Virus record (IMG/VR): IMGVR_UViG_3300046000_007674
Span: 1 to 28,228 of that record
Source: a virus
Length of the DNA stretch: 28,228 bases
Direction: 5' to 3' (one strand)
The notes under the pieces were generated by a model that made no database searches, had not been told where the DNA came from, and worked only from the letters and a program-made list of their open reading frames with translations. Both the position numbers and the translations under genes were made by a program. Shown piece after piece: positions 7,565-14,725 of this stretch; positions within the stretch are counted from its first letter, which is position 1, and every line of letters begins with the position of its first letter.

Positions 7565-7927
7565 TCATTCTTCTATCTTTCTTAAAAATTTAAGATTGCC
7601 TATTGATGTTAATTGACCGCTAACAATTAATATAAATCTAGATGTGCTGTTGTTAACAGGAACTCGGTGTGGATAATTACTGCCATTAATACAAAACACA
7701 GTATTTGATTTCGTAGGTATAATTTCATATACTTTATCTTCTACCATATCCTGTGTAATCTTTTTTCGCTCTCTTCCGTGTTCTAAAAACTCTGATTTTA
7801 ATTTACTCATTTCTAAAAATGTTTTACCAGGATCTAATCCAAAACATAATCTAAAACCATATCCTGCGATATTTCTTCCAGCTAGTTCTGAACGACTGCC
7901 AGCTAAGATTATCCCATGATAAATCAC
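7565..7927 (-). pseudogene. C-terminal remnant of a 2OG-Fe(II) oxygenase-like gene
   Basis: The only available start is GTG 7927, preceded within nine bases by an in-frame TGA, and just 55 bases separate it from the upstream desaturase gene. The 120-aa frame contains what looks like the distal half of an oxygenase: 'NTVFCINGSNYPHRVP' with H87 and 'SRFILIVSG' with R97. No HxD metal pair is visible ahead of it, and there is no room for the missing N-terminus. I read it as a 5'-truncated copy that probably lacks metal binding; a small cupin-like protein of other function remains possible. The remaining codons contain no stop. Confidence 0.45.
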
Positions 7928-7982
7928 ACAACTATCTCACGGTTGGAATTGACGCAGTAAATAGTAAAGGACATTTAAGATT

Positions 7983-8774
7983 TTATTTTAAAAATATTTT
8001 GAATATATTACAGGGATCCCATTCCCACCACTTGCTGCTAATGGATTTGCCAAAATCATATGATTTTGGATCATAGTGATGATTGTTATGCCACCCTTGA
8101 CCCCATCCCAGATATCCAAAAATGACATTGTTTTGTGAATTATCGTTCGTGTTGAAGTTACGATAGCCAATCATACATTTTAAATGGCCAAATACGTTCA
8201 CTAAGTTATCTTGAATCAATGCAAGTGCAGTTGGCAAACATATCAGCGTAAGACTAAGTTTCCAATTAAAAAGTGCTACTATTATAGGTACTGCCCACAG
8301 AATTGACATTTGATGTGTGTGAAACCAAATATGATTGGACTTTCTGAGTAAGTTCGCTGAATATTTTAGATTGATGATAGGGTTGGCCTCATTGATCTTG
8401 GTAGCCCATCCAAAAAAAGCATGATATATGCCTTTGACGGGACTATGTAAATCTCGCTCAGTATCACTATGATTATGATGGTATCCTCGATGTATGGTTG
8501 CCCATGTAATAGATGACCCTTCCCCACTTAGTGTTCCCAAGAATAGCAGTATATTTTCTTTCCATCTAGGAAGATTCGGATAGTTATTGTGAGCAAATAT
8601 TCTATGGTAGCCGGCTGCTACTCCAAGCCCGGGAATCAAGATCCAACCAATTATAGTAAACCACAAGTAATAACTAGGAATTATACCTAACACCAATAAA
8701 GTTACAGTAAACATACCAAGGCTCACAAATGGAACAAAGCTAAACCAGGAATATTTTGAAATACGCTTAAACAT
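7983..8774 (-). CDS. Membrane fatty-acid desaturase 4
   Basis: This 263-aa protein is the fourth membrane di-iron desaturase. Boxes are HRIFAH (57-62), HRGYHH (95-100) and HNNHH (229-233) in 'GQGWHNNHH'; 'RDLHSP' (107-112) follows the second box and 'KWWEWDP' (248-254) is the shared C-terminal motif. The second box is HxxxHH rather than the HxxHH of its three relatives; both spacings occur in the wider superfamily. Hydrophobic spans are at about 10-55 and 155-195. The ATG follows the stop of the GNAT-like gene by 7 bases, so they are probably co-transcribed. Confidence 0.88.
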   Translation of the reverse strand: MFKRISKYSWFSFVPFVSLGMFTVTLLVLGIIPSYYLWFTIIGWILIPGLGVAAGYHRIFAHNNYPNLPRWKENILLFLGTLSGEGSSITWATIHRGYHHNHSDTERDLHSPVKGIYHAFFGWATKINEANPIINLKYSANLLRKSNHIWFHTHQMSILWAVPIIVALFNWKLSLTLICLPTALALIQDNLVNVFGHLKCMIGYRNFNTNDNSQNNVIFGYLGWGQGWHNNHHYDPKSYDFGKSISSKWWEWDPCNIFKIFLK

Positions 8775-8778
8775 GTAG

Positions 8779-8786
8779 TATTTATA
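8779..8786 (-). promoter_or_regulatory. TATAAATA match overlapping a gene junction
   Basis: An exact TATAAATA reads on the minus strand, overlapping the stop codon of the GNAT-like gene and ending only 4 bases before ATG 8772-8774. By T4 spacing transcription would begin inside this start codon, so it would serve a leaderless or later start, or be a chance match. Confidence 0.3.
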
Positions 8787-9381
8787 TCCGGCCGCATTGA
8801 GGCAAATGATTGCGATACTGTTGCTTCAAAAAGGTACAACGCACCACCACATCGGTTGGGAGAAGAGTACGATTAAACAAGATTTGCCATGGCAAGGTGA
8901 ATTTACACATGGTTTTGGCACTAACTTCAAATTCATCAAAATAGTCATAACGTTCGCTGTTTACCTTGCTAAACGCTAGTTTACGATATGTTTTGATATA
9001 TCGTTTTGGAAACATGCTATAGAATTTTAATCGGCCTTGTGCCTCGTTATGTGTCATAACGGCATCCAGAATTAGCTTTATATCAGCAGCATTCTTACCT
9101 AGGGTGCGTACTTGATTCCAATACCAACTTGCATCTTCGATGGATTCATGGAACCCTATCGCAGCGGTTATTTCTCCTAAGTTGTTGATTGAGCCATATG
9201 CATGGTAAGTGGTAAGATCCGTCAAATACGTATTGCAAAATATTGAATGGAGCATTTCTTCTATCTTAACATTTGGTCCAACAAAATAATTTGTCTGGTG
9301 ATTTACTCCCATGAATTTATGAGTCTGAAATAGTGGCTTAATTAGCTCAGAGTGAGTGTGGTTTAATTTTACAATGTTCAT
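8782..9381 (-). CDS. GNAT-like acyltransferase-fold protein B
   Basis: This 199-aa protein shares block order with GNAT-like protein A (4700-5362): a strand around 'AIGFHESIEDASWYWNQVR', a helix, then 'GRLKFYSMFPKRYIKTYRKLAF' and a basic C-terminal end ('FLKQQYR'). The fold suggests acyl-CoA or acyl-carrier transfer to an amine, without a motif that proves it. Its ATG overlaps the stop of the PP-loop gene (ATGA), and it leads directly into desaturase 4, so it sits in the middle of a coupled operon. A GNAT-like gene beside a desaturase is seen twice in this window, which supports an acyl-chain role. Confidence 0.5.
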   Translation of the reverse strand: MNIVKLNHTHSELIKPLFQTHKFMGVNHQTNYFVGPNVKIEEMLHSIFCNTYLTDLTTYHAYGSINNLGEITAAIGFHESIEDASWYWNQVRTLGKNAADIKLILDAVMTHNEAQGRLKFYSMFPKRYIKTYRKLAFSKVNSERYDYFDEFEVSAKTMCKFTLPWQILFNRTLLPTDVVVRCTFLKQQYRNHLPQCGRI

Positions 9382-10295
9382 ATTTGGTTTTTCAATTGTT
9401 TCACTACAGCCGAATATTCAATGCCATCAATGCTAGGTTCCAGTCGTAGAAGTTGACTACTGGTTAATTGCCGATATGCCTCAAAATTAAAACCTAGCAA
9501 TTTTTCAAACCCGTGTGTTTTTCTACGGTCTCTGACATAAGGACAAAGTCTACGTAATATAGTATTCTTGGAAGTTACTGACGATAGCTTGTAATTGAGT
9601 GGGGCCGTCACCAAGTCAACAATGCCCGGATCAGTTAAGTAATATAACAATAGTTCAGGTGTATAACTAAACCATTCATTTACCAGTGGAATATTGTAAG
9701 TAAGGCTGAAACGCATGGCACTTGCATCTTCATTTTCGCGGATACAATAATACCAAGAGCTAGGTGAGGTGGCTATGTTTCTCTTAAGCAATACTTCTCC
9801 TCCCATGACTGACGGGATACCCAATTTTAAAATACAGTGATATACCATTAAATACGTAATCTGTGTACACTGAATTTTATTGCCGAATTCGGCTGCTTCT
9901 CCGCTGCGTAAGAAGTCCTTAACGTCAAAGTCAATGACATGCAACGGAACCTTAAGTTCTGCTGCTAAATCAACGGCTTCGGCTACATCAGATGCGTTGT
10001 ATTCATCCTTGAATTTGATAGTGTAACAGACCGGGGTAACACCAATGTCTAAGAAATTACGTGCGACGATCTCACTATCAGTGCCACCACTAAGAAACAG
10101 CGCAAACTCTTTACCAAGATCATTGTACACTAGTTCAGCGGTTCGCAGTAATTCATTCTGATAGCTACTATGTTTATAATTTTCTGAATCAACTTGCCCC
10201 ACTGAAAGTATATATGGCTCGACTGAATTTTGGCGTTCACTATACAATCTGCCGCCAATTGTATATCTCAAATGGTTATTTTGCGTGAAGTTCAT
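9378..10295 (-). CDS. Asparagine-synthase-like PP-loop ATP pyrophosphatase
   Basis: This 305-aa protein contains an N-type ATP pyrophosphatase loop, 'LFLSGGTDSEIVAR' (67-80), followed by the typical strand 'VTPVCYTIKF' and 'ELKVPLHVIDFD'. This domain adenylates a carboxylate, as in the C-terminal half of asparagine synthetase, or a heterocycle as in QueC. The glutaminase half of asparagine synthetase is absent, so it would need free ammonia or another amine donor. It could form an amide on a small molecule or peptide. The start overlaps the preceding oxygenase gene by 20 bases and its stop overlaps the next ATG. Confidence 0.68.
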   Translation of the reverse strand: MNFTQNNHLRYTIGGRLYSERQNSVEPYILSVGQVDSENYKHSSYQNELLRTAELVYNDLGKEFALFLSGGTDSEIVARNFLDIGVTPVCYTIKFKDEYNASDVAEAVDLAAELKVPLHVIDFDVKDFLRSGEAAEFGNKIQCTQITYLMVYHCILKLGIPSVMGGEVLLKRNIATSPSSWYYCIRENEDASAMRFSLTYNIPLVNEWFSYTPELLLYYLTDPGIVDLVTAPLNYKLSSVTSKNTILRRLCPYVRDRRKTHGFEKLLGFNFEAYRQLTSSQLLRLEPSIDGIEYSAVVKQLKNQI

Positions 10296-10872
10296 TTTTA
10301 AACTCTTTTTCTAAAATTTCATACGTTACCCCAAATCCATATGTAATTAGATATCTAGGACTATCATTTAGACACTCAACTGAATGAAACTGATTGGTAT
10401 TCAATAAATAGGCATGACCTTCGTCTATCGTAGTAGTATAATGATTGACGTTAAAATTTTCTTTTATACCATCATTGCTCATCTTAGTAAGCGCACCAGA
10501 ACTGTTTCTTACACCTATATTAATACATGCGGTTCGTCCGGCTTCATCTTTGTGAGGAGTAATATTTCCTTTGGTACGTATTAAATGTATCCGTTCTATT
10601 TGAACCGGGATACTTGATGGAAATATATTTTCAAGTATATGATATACTTTTTGAGTCATTTTTTTTAAAACAGGATGATTAGACGTATGCCTAGTAAATG
10701 ATATTGATCCGATCACGTTTCCTTCATTCTTGTACTCCCTCCAATATGGATAATCAGGTAATTTAAAATATCTTCCATATCTGTGAACAACCGTTTCTAA
10801 TTTTTCAGCTTCATTAATGTATGACTGAAATTCATTCGGATCTATTAATTTTCCTAAAGGAAGTATTTCCAT
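10276..10872 (-). CDS. 2OG-Fe(II) oxygenase-like protein
   Basis: This 198-aa protein has the 2OG oxygenase signature H107/D109 in 'ITPHKDEAGRTACINIGVRN', distal H163 in 'NTNQFHSVE' and R173 in 'SPRYLITYGF'. It is a paralogue of the gene at 6914-7528, with the same spacing between HxD and distal His and the same 'RYLITY' strand. It is second in a five-gene minus-strand run (GNAT-like, oxygenase, PP-loop enzyme, GNAT-like, desaturase), ending inside the PP-loop gene. The start ATG 10870-10872 follows the upstream stop by 15 bases with no strong ribosome site, in line with coupling. Confidence 0.72.
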   Translation of the reverse strand: MEILPLGKLIDPNEFQSYINEAEKLETVVHRYGRYFKLPDYPYWREYKNEGNVIGSISFTRHTSNHPVLKKMTQKVYHILENIFPSSIPVQIERIHLIRTKGNITPHKDEAGRTACINIGVRNSSGALTKMSNDGIKENFNVNHYTTTIDEGHAYLLNTNQFHSVECLNDSPRYLITYGFGVTYEILEKEFKNELHAK

Positions 10873-10887
10873 TATAGTTATGTGAGA

Positions 10888-11436
10888 TTATTTGCTGTCA
10901 TTTTTATACTCTACTACATATTGTTCTGTATAGTATATATACTTTTTACCAATTGGTTTGAATTTTCTATAGATATCAGGCCAGTCATTGAACATTCCAG
11001 GACTCTTCCCCGCGGCTGCACGAACAAACCACTGATATATTGCACTATTGTAGGAATCCGCAGTAATATATAAATGTTTATACTGCATAGTACTCTCAAT
11101 GATTTTAGGTAGAATATATTCTCCCATAAAATATTTAGCTCTAAATTTTGGGTTTATGTAGGCCCTAGTGAGTGCAAGTGCTATTGTTTGATCTAGATCA
11201 TATTCATTGTATCCAGCACTACATACATATTCACCTTCATTTTCCAAGACATAATAACATCCGCGGTGATATCTACCATTAATATCATTTAAAATGTAAA
11301 AAATGTTAGCAGATTCATTACGATAATCAGGATGATAATTTTTGATAGTATTGGTATCAGTTATTTTAGAAAAGGATTCCTCTAACAAGCCTAGTACAAA
11401 CTCATTAGAAGAATCGTGAAGTTCATATAATACCAT
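10888..11436 (-). CDS. GNAT-like protein C
   Basis: This 182-aa protein resembles GNAT-fold proteins: 'YYVLENEGEYVCSAGY' as the central strands, then 'LALTRAYINPKFRAKYF', where an acyl-CoA-binding turn would sit, a helix 'EYILPKIIEST', then 'HLYITADSYNSAIYQWFVRA', in which the Asn-x-x-Ile-Tyr helix is typical of the fold's C-terminal half. It is less like proteins A and B than they are like each other. It heads the minus-strand operon running to desaturase 4. A GATAAATA late-promoter-like box lies 72 bases upstream. Activity is inferred, not shown by catalytic residues. Confidence 0.5.
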   Translation of the reverse strand: MVLYELHDSSNEFVLGLLEESFSKITDTNTIKNYHPDYRNESANIFYILNDINGRYHRGCYYVLENEGEYVCSAGYNEYDLDQTIALALTRAYINPKFRAKYFMGEYILPKIIESTMQYKHLYITADSYNSAIYQWFVRAAAGKSPGMFNDWPDIYRKFKPIGKKYIYYTEQYVVEYKNDSK

Positions 11437-11527
11437 TAGATATGATCGTACTCAGCTACAATAACTATATTTGAGTTGTGCCATAACTTATCCTTGTGTG
11501 TCTGACATTATTTATCTTGTTACAGGG
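11437..11527. promoter_or_regulatory. Intergenic gap with late-promoter-like GATAAATA
   Basis: This 91-base gap holds GATAAATA on the minus strand at 11509-11516, one base from TATAAATA, placed to drive the operon beginning at 11436 with a leader of about 66 bases. No terminator is evident. Confidence 0.3.
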
Positions 11528-11821
11528 TCAATCTTCTTTTATAATTAACCCATTGCTGCGTTTATCCCTTGGATAATCTACAACTTGGTCAAAGCGTCTT
11601 TCTTGTATAGTTTTGTGACCAAATACTTTTTCACTGTGGCATAACAGACATTTTGGATTACCACAATCCATAGCATGTTGTTTAGATAGACGATGAGGTT
11701 GTTCAACATTCTTATCATTGGATGAACTATATGAGTTAGCAATGTTCAATTGTTTCTTGATGGCATTATCATCCTTAAGCAAGCGTTTACTATGTTTGAT
11801 TTTATCTTGTTCGGTACTCAT
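11528..11821 (-). CDS. Small Cys-rich protein coupled to IscU
   Basis: This 97-aa basic protein carries one compact cysteine motif, 'DCGNPKCLLCHSEK', giving C53-x4-C58-x2-C61, with nearby His43 and His49. These could form a zinc or Fe-S site. The segment 'HRLSKQHAMDCGNPKC' looks strongly constrained, but I cannot name the family with certainty. The ATG directly follows the iscU stop codon, so the two are co-translated. A role linked to iron-sulfur assembly or metal handling is suggested by that coupling alone. Confidence 0.5.
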   Translation of the reverse strand: MSTEQDKIKHSKRLLKDDNAIKKQLNIANSYSSSNDKNVEQPHRLSKQHAMDCGNPKCLLCHSEKVFGHKTIQERRFDQVVDYPRDKRSNGLIIKED

Positions 11822-12202
11822 TTAATGTCTTTTACGGTAGTCTTTTACAGCGGCTTTGATGGCATCTTCGGCGAGGATGGAGCAATGTATCTTCACAGGT
11901 GGTAAAGATAGCTCTTCGGCAATCTGCGAATTCTTAATGGTAATGGCCTCATCCAATGTCTTGCCTTTAATCCATTCCGTCACCAAAGATGAGGACGCAA
12001 TGGCCGAACCACACCCATATGCCTTGAAACGAGCATCTGTTATTAACCCCGTTTCTTTATCAACTTTGATTTGTAGTTTCAGCAGGTCTCCGCACGCCGG
12101 GGCCCCTACTAATCCTGTACCTACATTTTCTTCAGATTTGGAAAAACTTCCTGCATTTCTAGGATTTTCATAATGATCTAAAACTTTTTCACTGTAGGAC
12201 AT
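11822..12202 (-). CDS. iscU: IscU-type iron-sulfur cluster scaffold
   Basis: This 126-aa protein is a full-length IscU, the scaffold on which IscS-supplied sulfur and iron form a [2Fe-2S] cluster. The three cluster cysteines are present: C37 in 'GAPACGD', C63 in 'YGCGSAIASSS' and C107 in 'KIHCSILAEDA', with D39. The HscA-recognition motif LPPVK is intact at 100-104, so it should be able to use the host's HscA/HscB chaperones. AGGAG lies 8 bases before the ATG. No other isc genes are present, so it must plug into host machinery. It may help load iron-sulfur proteins during infection. Confidence 0.93.
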   Translation of the reverse strand: MSYSEKVLDHYENPRNAGSFSKSEENVGTGLVGAPACGDLLKLQIKVDKETGLITDARFKAYGCGSAIASSSLVTEWIKGKTLDEAITIKNSQIAEELSLPPVKIHCSILAEDAIKAAVKDYRKRH

Positions 12203-12222
12203 AATCGTCTCCTGTACTCTAT

Positions 12223-12786
12223 TTAGTCTTGGGAATTATCTGCTACAACAACCCAACCTAATTTGAATAAATCTTCACGGATTTCTTCTGTCACTATGCT
12301 TTCAGAAACATAAGATTTGATTTCAAAAAAATCTTGTTTTTGATGGTCATCCATATTCTGAAATAGTTCTTCATCAATTGGGTCATCATTCCGTATACCA
12401 CTACAATACCAATCTATGTAGTCACCTTCTTCACGCATATCGGCGATAATTGATCCTGCATGTCTCCAACTACAACTCCATTTTTTCTCGGTTAGTATAG
12501 GCCATACTTCATTTCTCATAAAATCATTATTACATAAAGCGGCGTATATATGTTGAGCATATGCTTTATCGCTTTTAGCTTTTTCTATGATCCACTCAGT
12601 GGTTCGCAAATCATATTCTAAGTTATCTTTCTTCCAATCAGAGTCTTGATCTAATAACTTATCCGCACTGTCATTATCTTCATAAAGTTCTATCATATCC
12701 TTAGCAGTTTTGTTTAATGGATTTTCTGCCAAATCTGTTCTATATCTTTTGATTCTAAATTCATTTCTTGTCGGGCTTCTGTTCAT
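12223..12786 (-). CDS. Conserved phage hypothetical protein
   Basis: This 187-aa acidic protein is not one I can give a function. It has a central part rich in conserved-looking aromatic residues ('KKWSCSWRHAGSIIADMREEGDYIDWYCSGI') and a C-terminal part 'SIVTEEIREDLFKLGWVVV' that ends with a likely helix and strand. There is no signal peptide or membrane segment. The ATG lies 26 bases inside the 3' end of the lysin gene with AAAAGG just ahead, so the two are co-translated. Proteins of this look are common hypotheticals in T4-like phages, as far as I recall. Confidence 0.6.
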   Translation of the reverse strand: MNRSPTRNEFRIKRYRTDLAENPLNKTAKDMIELYEDNDSADKLLDQDSDWKKDNLEYDLRTTEWIIEKAKSDKAYAQHIYAALCNNDFMRNEVWPILTEKKWSCSWRHAGSIIADMREEGDYIDWYCSGIRNDDPIDEELFQNMDDHQKQDFFEIKSYVSESIVTEEIREDLFKLGWVVVADNSQD

Positions 12787-13312
12787 TTTTTACCTTTTGC
12801 TTACTATAGAAAATGTGATTTCCGATTCTTGCCACTTGTTTATATGGCCAAGCTGGATCAACATTAATTGAGTGAAAGAACACCGTTGTTTTTGGAACAA
12901 CATCTTTGTACATACCCATCATGGTTTGATATGCAATCATTTCTGCTTGTTTATATCTTGCACTAGCTTTATTTAGCACATCTTTTTCTTCGCATACCCA
13001 ACTAAATTGGCATATAACATTCTCATTGACTACTGTTTTTTGATAGATTACTTTACATGGGGTTTCAGCAAACCCATGATTAACCCGATTCAACACCACT
13101 CTTGCAACCGCAGCTTGTCCAGGCTTAGACTCTGATCCTGCTTCGTAAAAAATATTCTTTGCCATACACGCAACCTGCTGCTTATCAATTTTCTTTAGAT
13201 TAGCAGTAATTATAGGCATTTCAGCTATAACTTGCGTAGGTAAAGGTATAACCACAATTGTTAGAAACAACATGACTGTTATTGTTAATTTATTTTTGAT
13301 TGTTAATAGCAT
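12761..13312 (-). CDS. SleB-type cell wall hydrolase, probable endolysin
   Basis: This 183-aa protein has an N-terminal hydrophobic stretch (residues 9-30, signal peptide or anchor ending near 'VIAEMP') followed by a SleB/CwlJ hydrolase domain: 'VACMAKNIFYEAGSES' with the conserved Glu (E57), 'GQAAVARVVLNRV', 'CQFSWVC' and 'IGNHIFYS'. The domain cleaves peptidoglycan glycan strands. The signal would let host Sec export it, so it could act as a signal-arrest or exported endolysin. It is preceded by GAAGGG and a 16-base perfect palindrome. No holin is recognisable nearby. The last 15 residues are highly basic and acidic. Confidence 0.83.
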   Translation of the reverse strand: MLLTIKNKLTITVMLFLTIVVIPLPTQVIAEMPIITANLKKIDKQQVACMAKNIFYEAGSESKPGQAAVARVVLNRVNHGFAETPCKVIYQKTVVNENVICQFSWVCEEKDVLNKASARYKQAEMIAYQTMMGMYKDVVPKTTVFFHSINVDPAWPYKQVARIGNHIFYSKQKVKNEQKPDKK

Positions 13313-13324
13313 AATTTCCCTTCG

Positions 13325-13340
13325 CTGTAGTATACTACAG
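13325..13340. promoter_or_regulatory. Perfect 16-base palindrome before the lysin gene
   Basis: CTGTAGTATACTACAG is fully self-complementary and sits 12 bases upstream of the lysin start codon. It could bind a dimeric regulator or form a stem that affects translation or protects the mRNA end. No binding protein can be named. Confidence 0.4.
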
Positions 13341-13348
13341 TTTTAATA

Positions 13349-13371
13349 AATAACCAAACTGTTTGGTTATT
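13349..13371 (-). terminator. Likely terminator after the structural genes
   Basis: AATAACCAAAC (13349-13359) and GTTTGGTTATT (13361-13371) form an 11-base inverted repeat with one central base. On the minus strand it overlaps the stop codon of the upstream virion gene and is followed by a T/A-rich tail (TATTAAAA). It probably ends or attenuates structural-gene transcription before the lysin. Confidence 0.5.
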
Positions 13372-14713
13372 GTACCCAACAATCGCAATTGCAGGTGATT
13401 ACCTGTTCAATTGCTTGTGCAACTGAAATTGATGATGGTAATAATGATGAATTAGATGAATTAGTCGTATTTAGTTCTGGTGGAATTATATTAGTATAAG
13501 ACGATCCTGCTAAACTTCCTGGAACGATAGGCCCACCGGGTACCCCAACATCAAAGAACGGCCCGGTGATAGATACCTGACTTATACCCTGTGTGCCTAT
13601 ACCTATATCAGGGCTTGGCACAGGCAACCCATCAGGTGTTCCTATTCCTAATACTGCTGCAACACTAGAATTTGGGGGAGAAACGATAGTACTAACAATC
13701 GGGGTAACATCCAGAATATTATTGTCCAGATCAATTCCAACTTCTGCTAATCTCAATTTATTTCTTACTTCTCTCATTAAAGCAACAATACTTTGTCCAG
13801 CAATTAAATTTAAATCAGAGATAGCTTCTAAGTTTTGTGCAGATAAATTAGGGGCTGTTAGTATAGCATAGTTAGGTAGCAAATCTGTAAAACTATAAAT
13901 CATCAATGGGTAAGGGAACAAATCACCGGGTCTACCGGAAATTCTCGGTGAGGGTATCGCTGCTAATCCAGTATCTCTTGCTAGTTGTTCAATTGCTAAT
14001 TGCGTAGCAGTGGCATTGTATAAATCATTTAGTTCAGTTGATTGTCCCGGATGCGTGGTACGCATCACTGCTATTTCAGCATTAGCTAAATCTATTTGGG
14101 CTTGCACAGCAGCATCTAGTCCCAATGTAGGGCCCTGTGTTGCTGCATAAAGATTACTATAAATCGTTGATAAATTTCCAGTAGGCATGCTAGTTATTGC
14201 TGACTGCAAATTAACCCAACCGTATGATAATCCTGACATACAACCAAAGAAGTCTGAGAAGGTGTATGTCCCTTTAGGTCCAGTGCCTAATGCTACTAAA
14301 GATAATGCAGCCTGTGCTTCTACGGCAGCAGCGGGTATGTTAGTACCGTTCACCAGCGGTAACCCTTCAATAGTTTCTAAGTTAGCAACTACTTGTGCAA
14401 GTTTTTCTATCTCAATTTTTCTTATATTCTTTACTTGCTGCATCGTTGCACTAAATGCGCCCGCTGAAGTAGCAATATCACTAGGTAATATACCATCAAG
14501 ATATGATCCAAATCCTTCGGGTAATATCTGTGCATTAACTGAAACAAACGTATTAGCAGTAGTAGAATTATTAACAATCGTAGCAGTGATACCATTGGAA
14601 TTAGCAGTAACATTAAATGCATCACCGGTAGAATTCATCCCGGTGTTTCCAAAAGAATAGCTACTGCTAGGGTTCCCGTCAAGCAATGATAAGAAATTAT
14701 TTACTGTTGCCAT
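13367..14713 (-). CDS. Probable virion structural protein
   Basis: This 448-aa protein is rich in Ser, Thr, Asn, Ala and Gly and poor in charged residues, as phage particle proteins often are. It starts 'MATVNNFLSLLDG'. A helical middle ('MQQVKNIRKIEIEKLAQVVANLETI') and another around 'LNDLYNATATQLAIEQLARD' separate beta-rich parts, and the C-terminus has a 'CNCDCW' motif that could hold a metal or a disulphide. I do not recognise a named family. It follows the PAAR gene and another such protein in the same unit, so a baseplate or tail-tip location is likely. No enzymatic motif is visible. Confidence 0.55.
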   Translation of the reverse strand: MATVNNFLSLLDGNPSSSYSFGNTGMNSTGDAFNVTANSNGITATIVNNSTTANTFVSVNAQILPEGFGSYLDGILPSDIATSAGAFSATMQQVKNIRKIEIEKLAQVVANLETIEGLPLVNGTNIPAAAVEAQAALSLVALGTGPKGTYTFSDFFGCMSGLSYGWVNLQSAITSMPTGNLSTIYSNLYAATQGPTLGLDAAVQAQIDLANAEIAVMRTTHPGQSTELNDLYNATATQLAIEQLARDTGLAAIPSPRISGRPGDLFPYPLMIYSFTDLLPNYAILTAPNLSAQNLEAISDLNLIAGQSIVALMREVRNKLRLAEVGIDLDNNILDVTPIVSTIVSPPNSSVAAVLGIGTPDGLPVPSPDIGIGTQGISQVSITGPFFDVGVPGGPIVPGSLAGSSYTNIIPPELNTTNSSNSSLLPSSISVAQAIEQVITCNCDCWVQ

Positions 14714-14725
14714 TACATTTATTTA

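Noticed and set aside
12223-14713. Antisense open frames on the plus strand, for example 14187-14660
   Set aside because: They lie wholly inside better supported minus-strand genes and show no motif or ribosome site.
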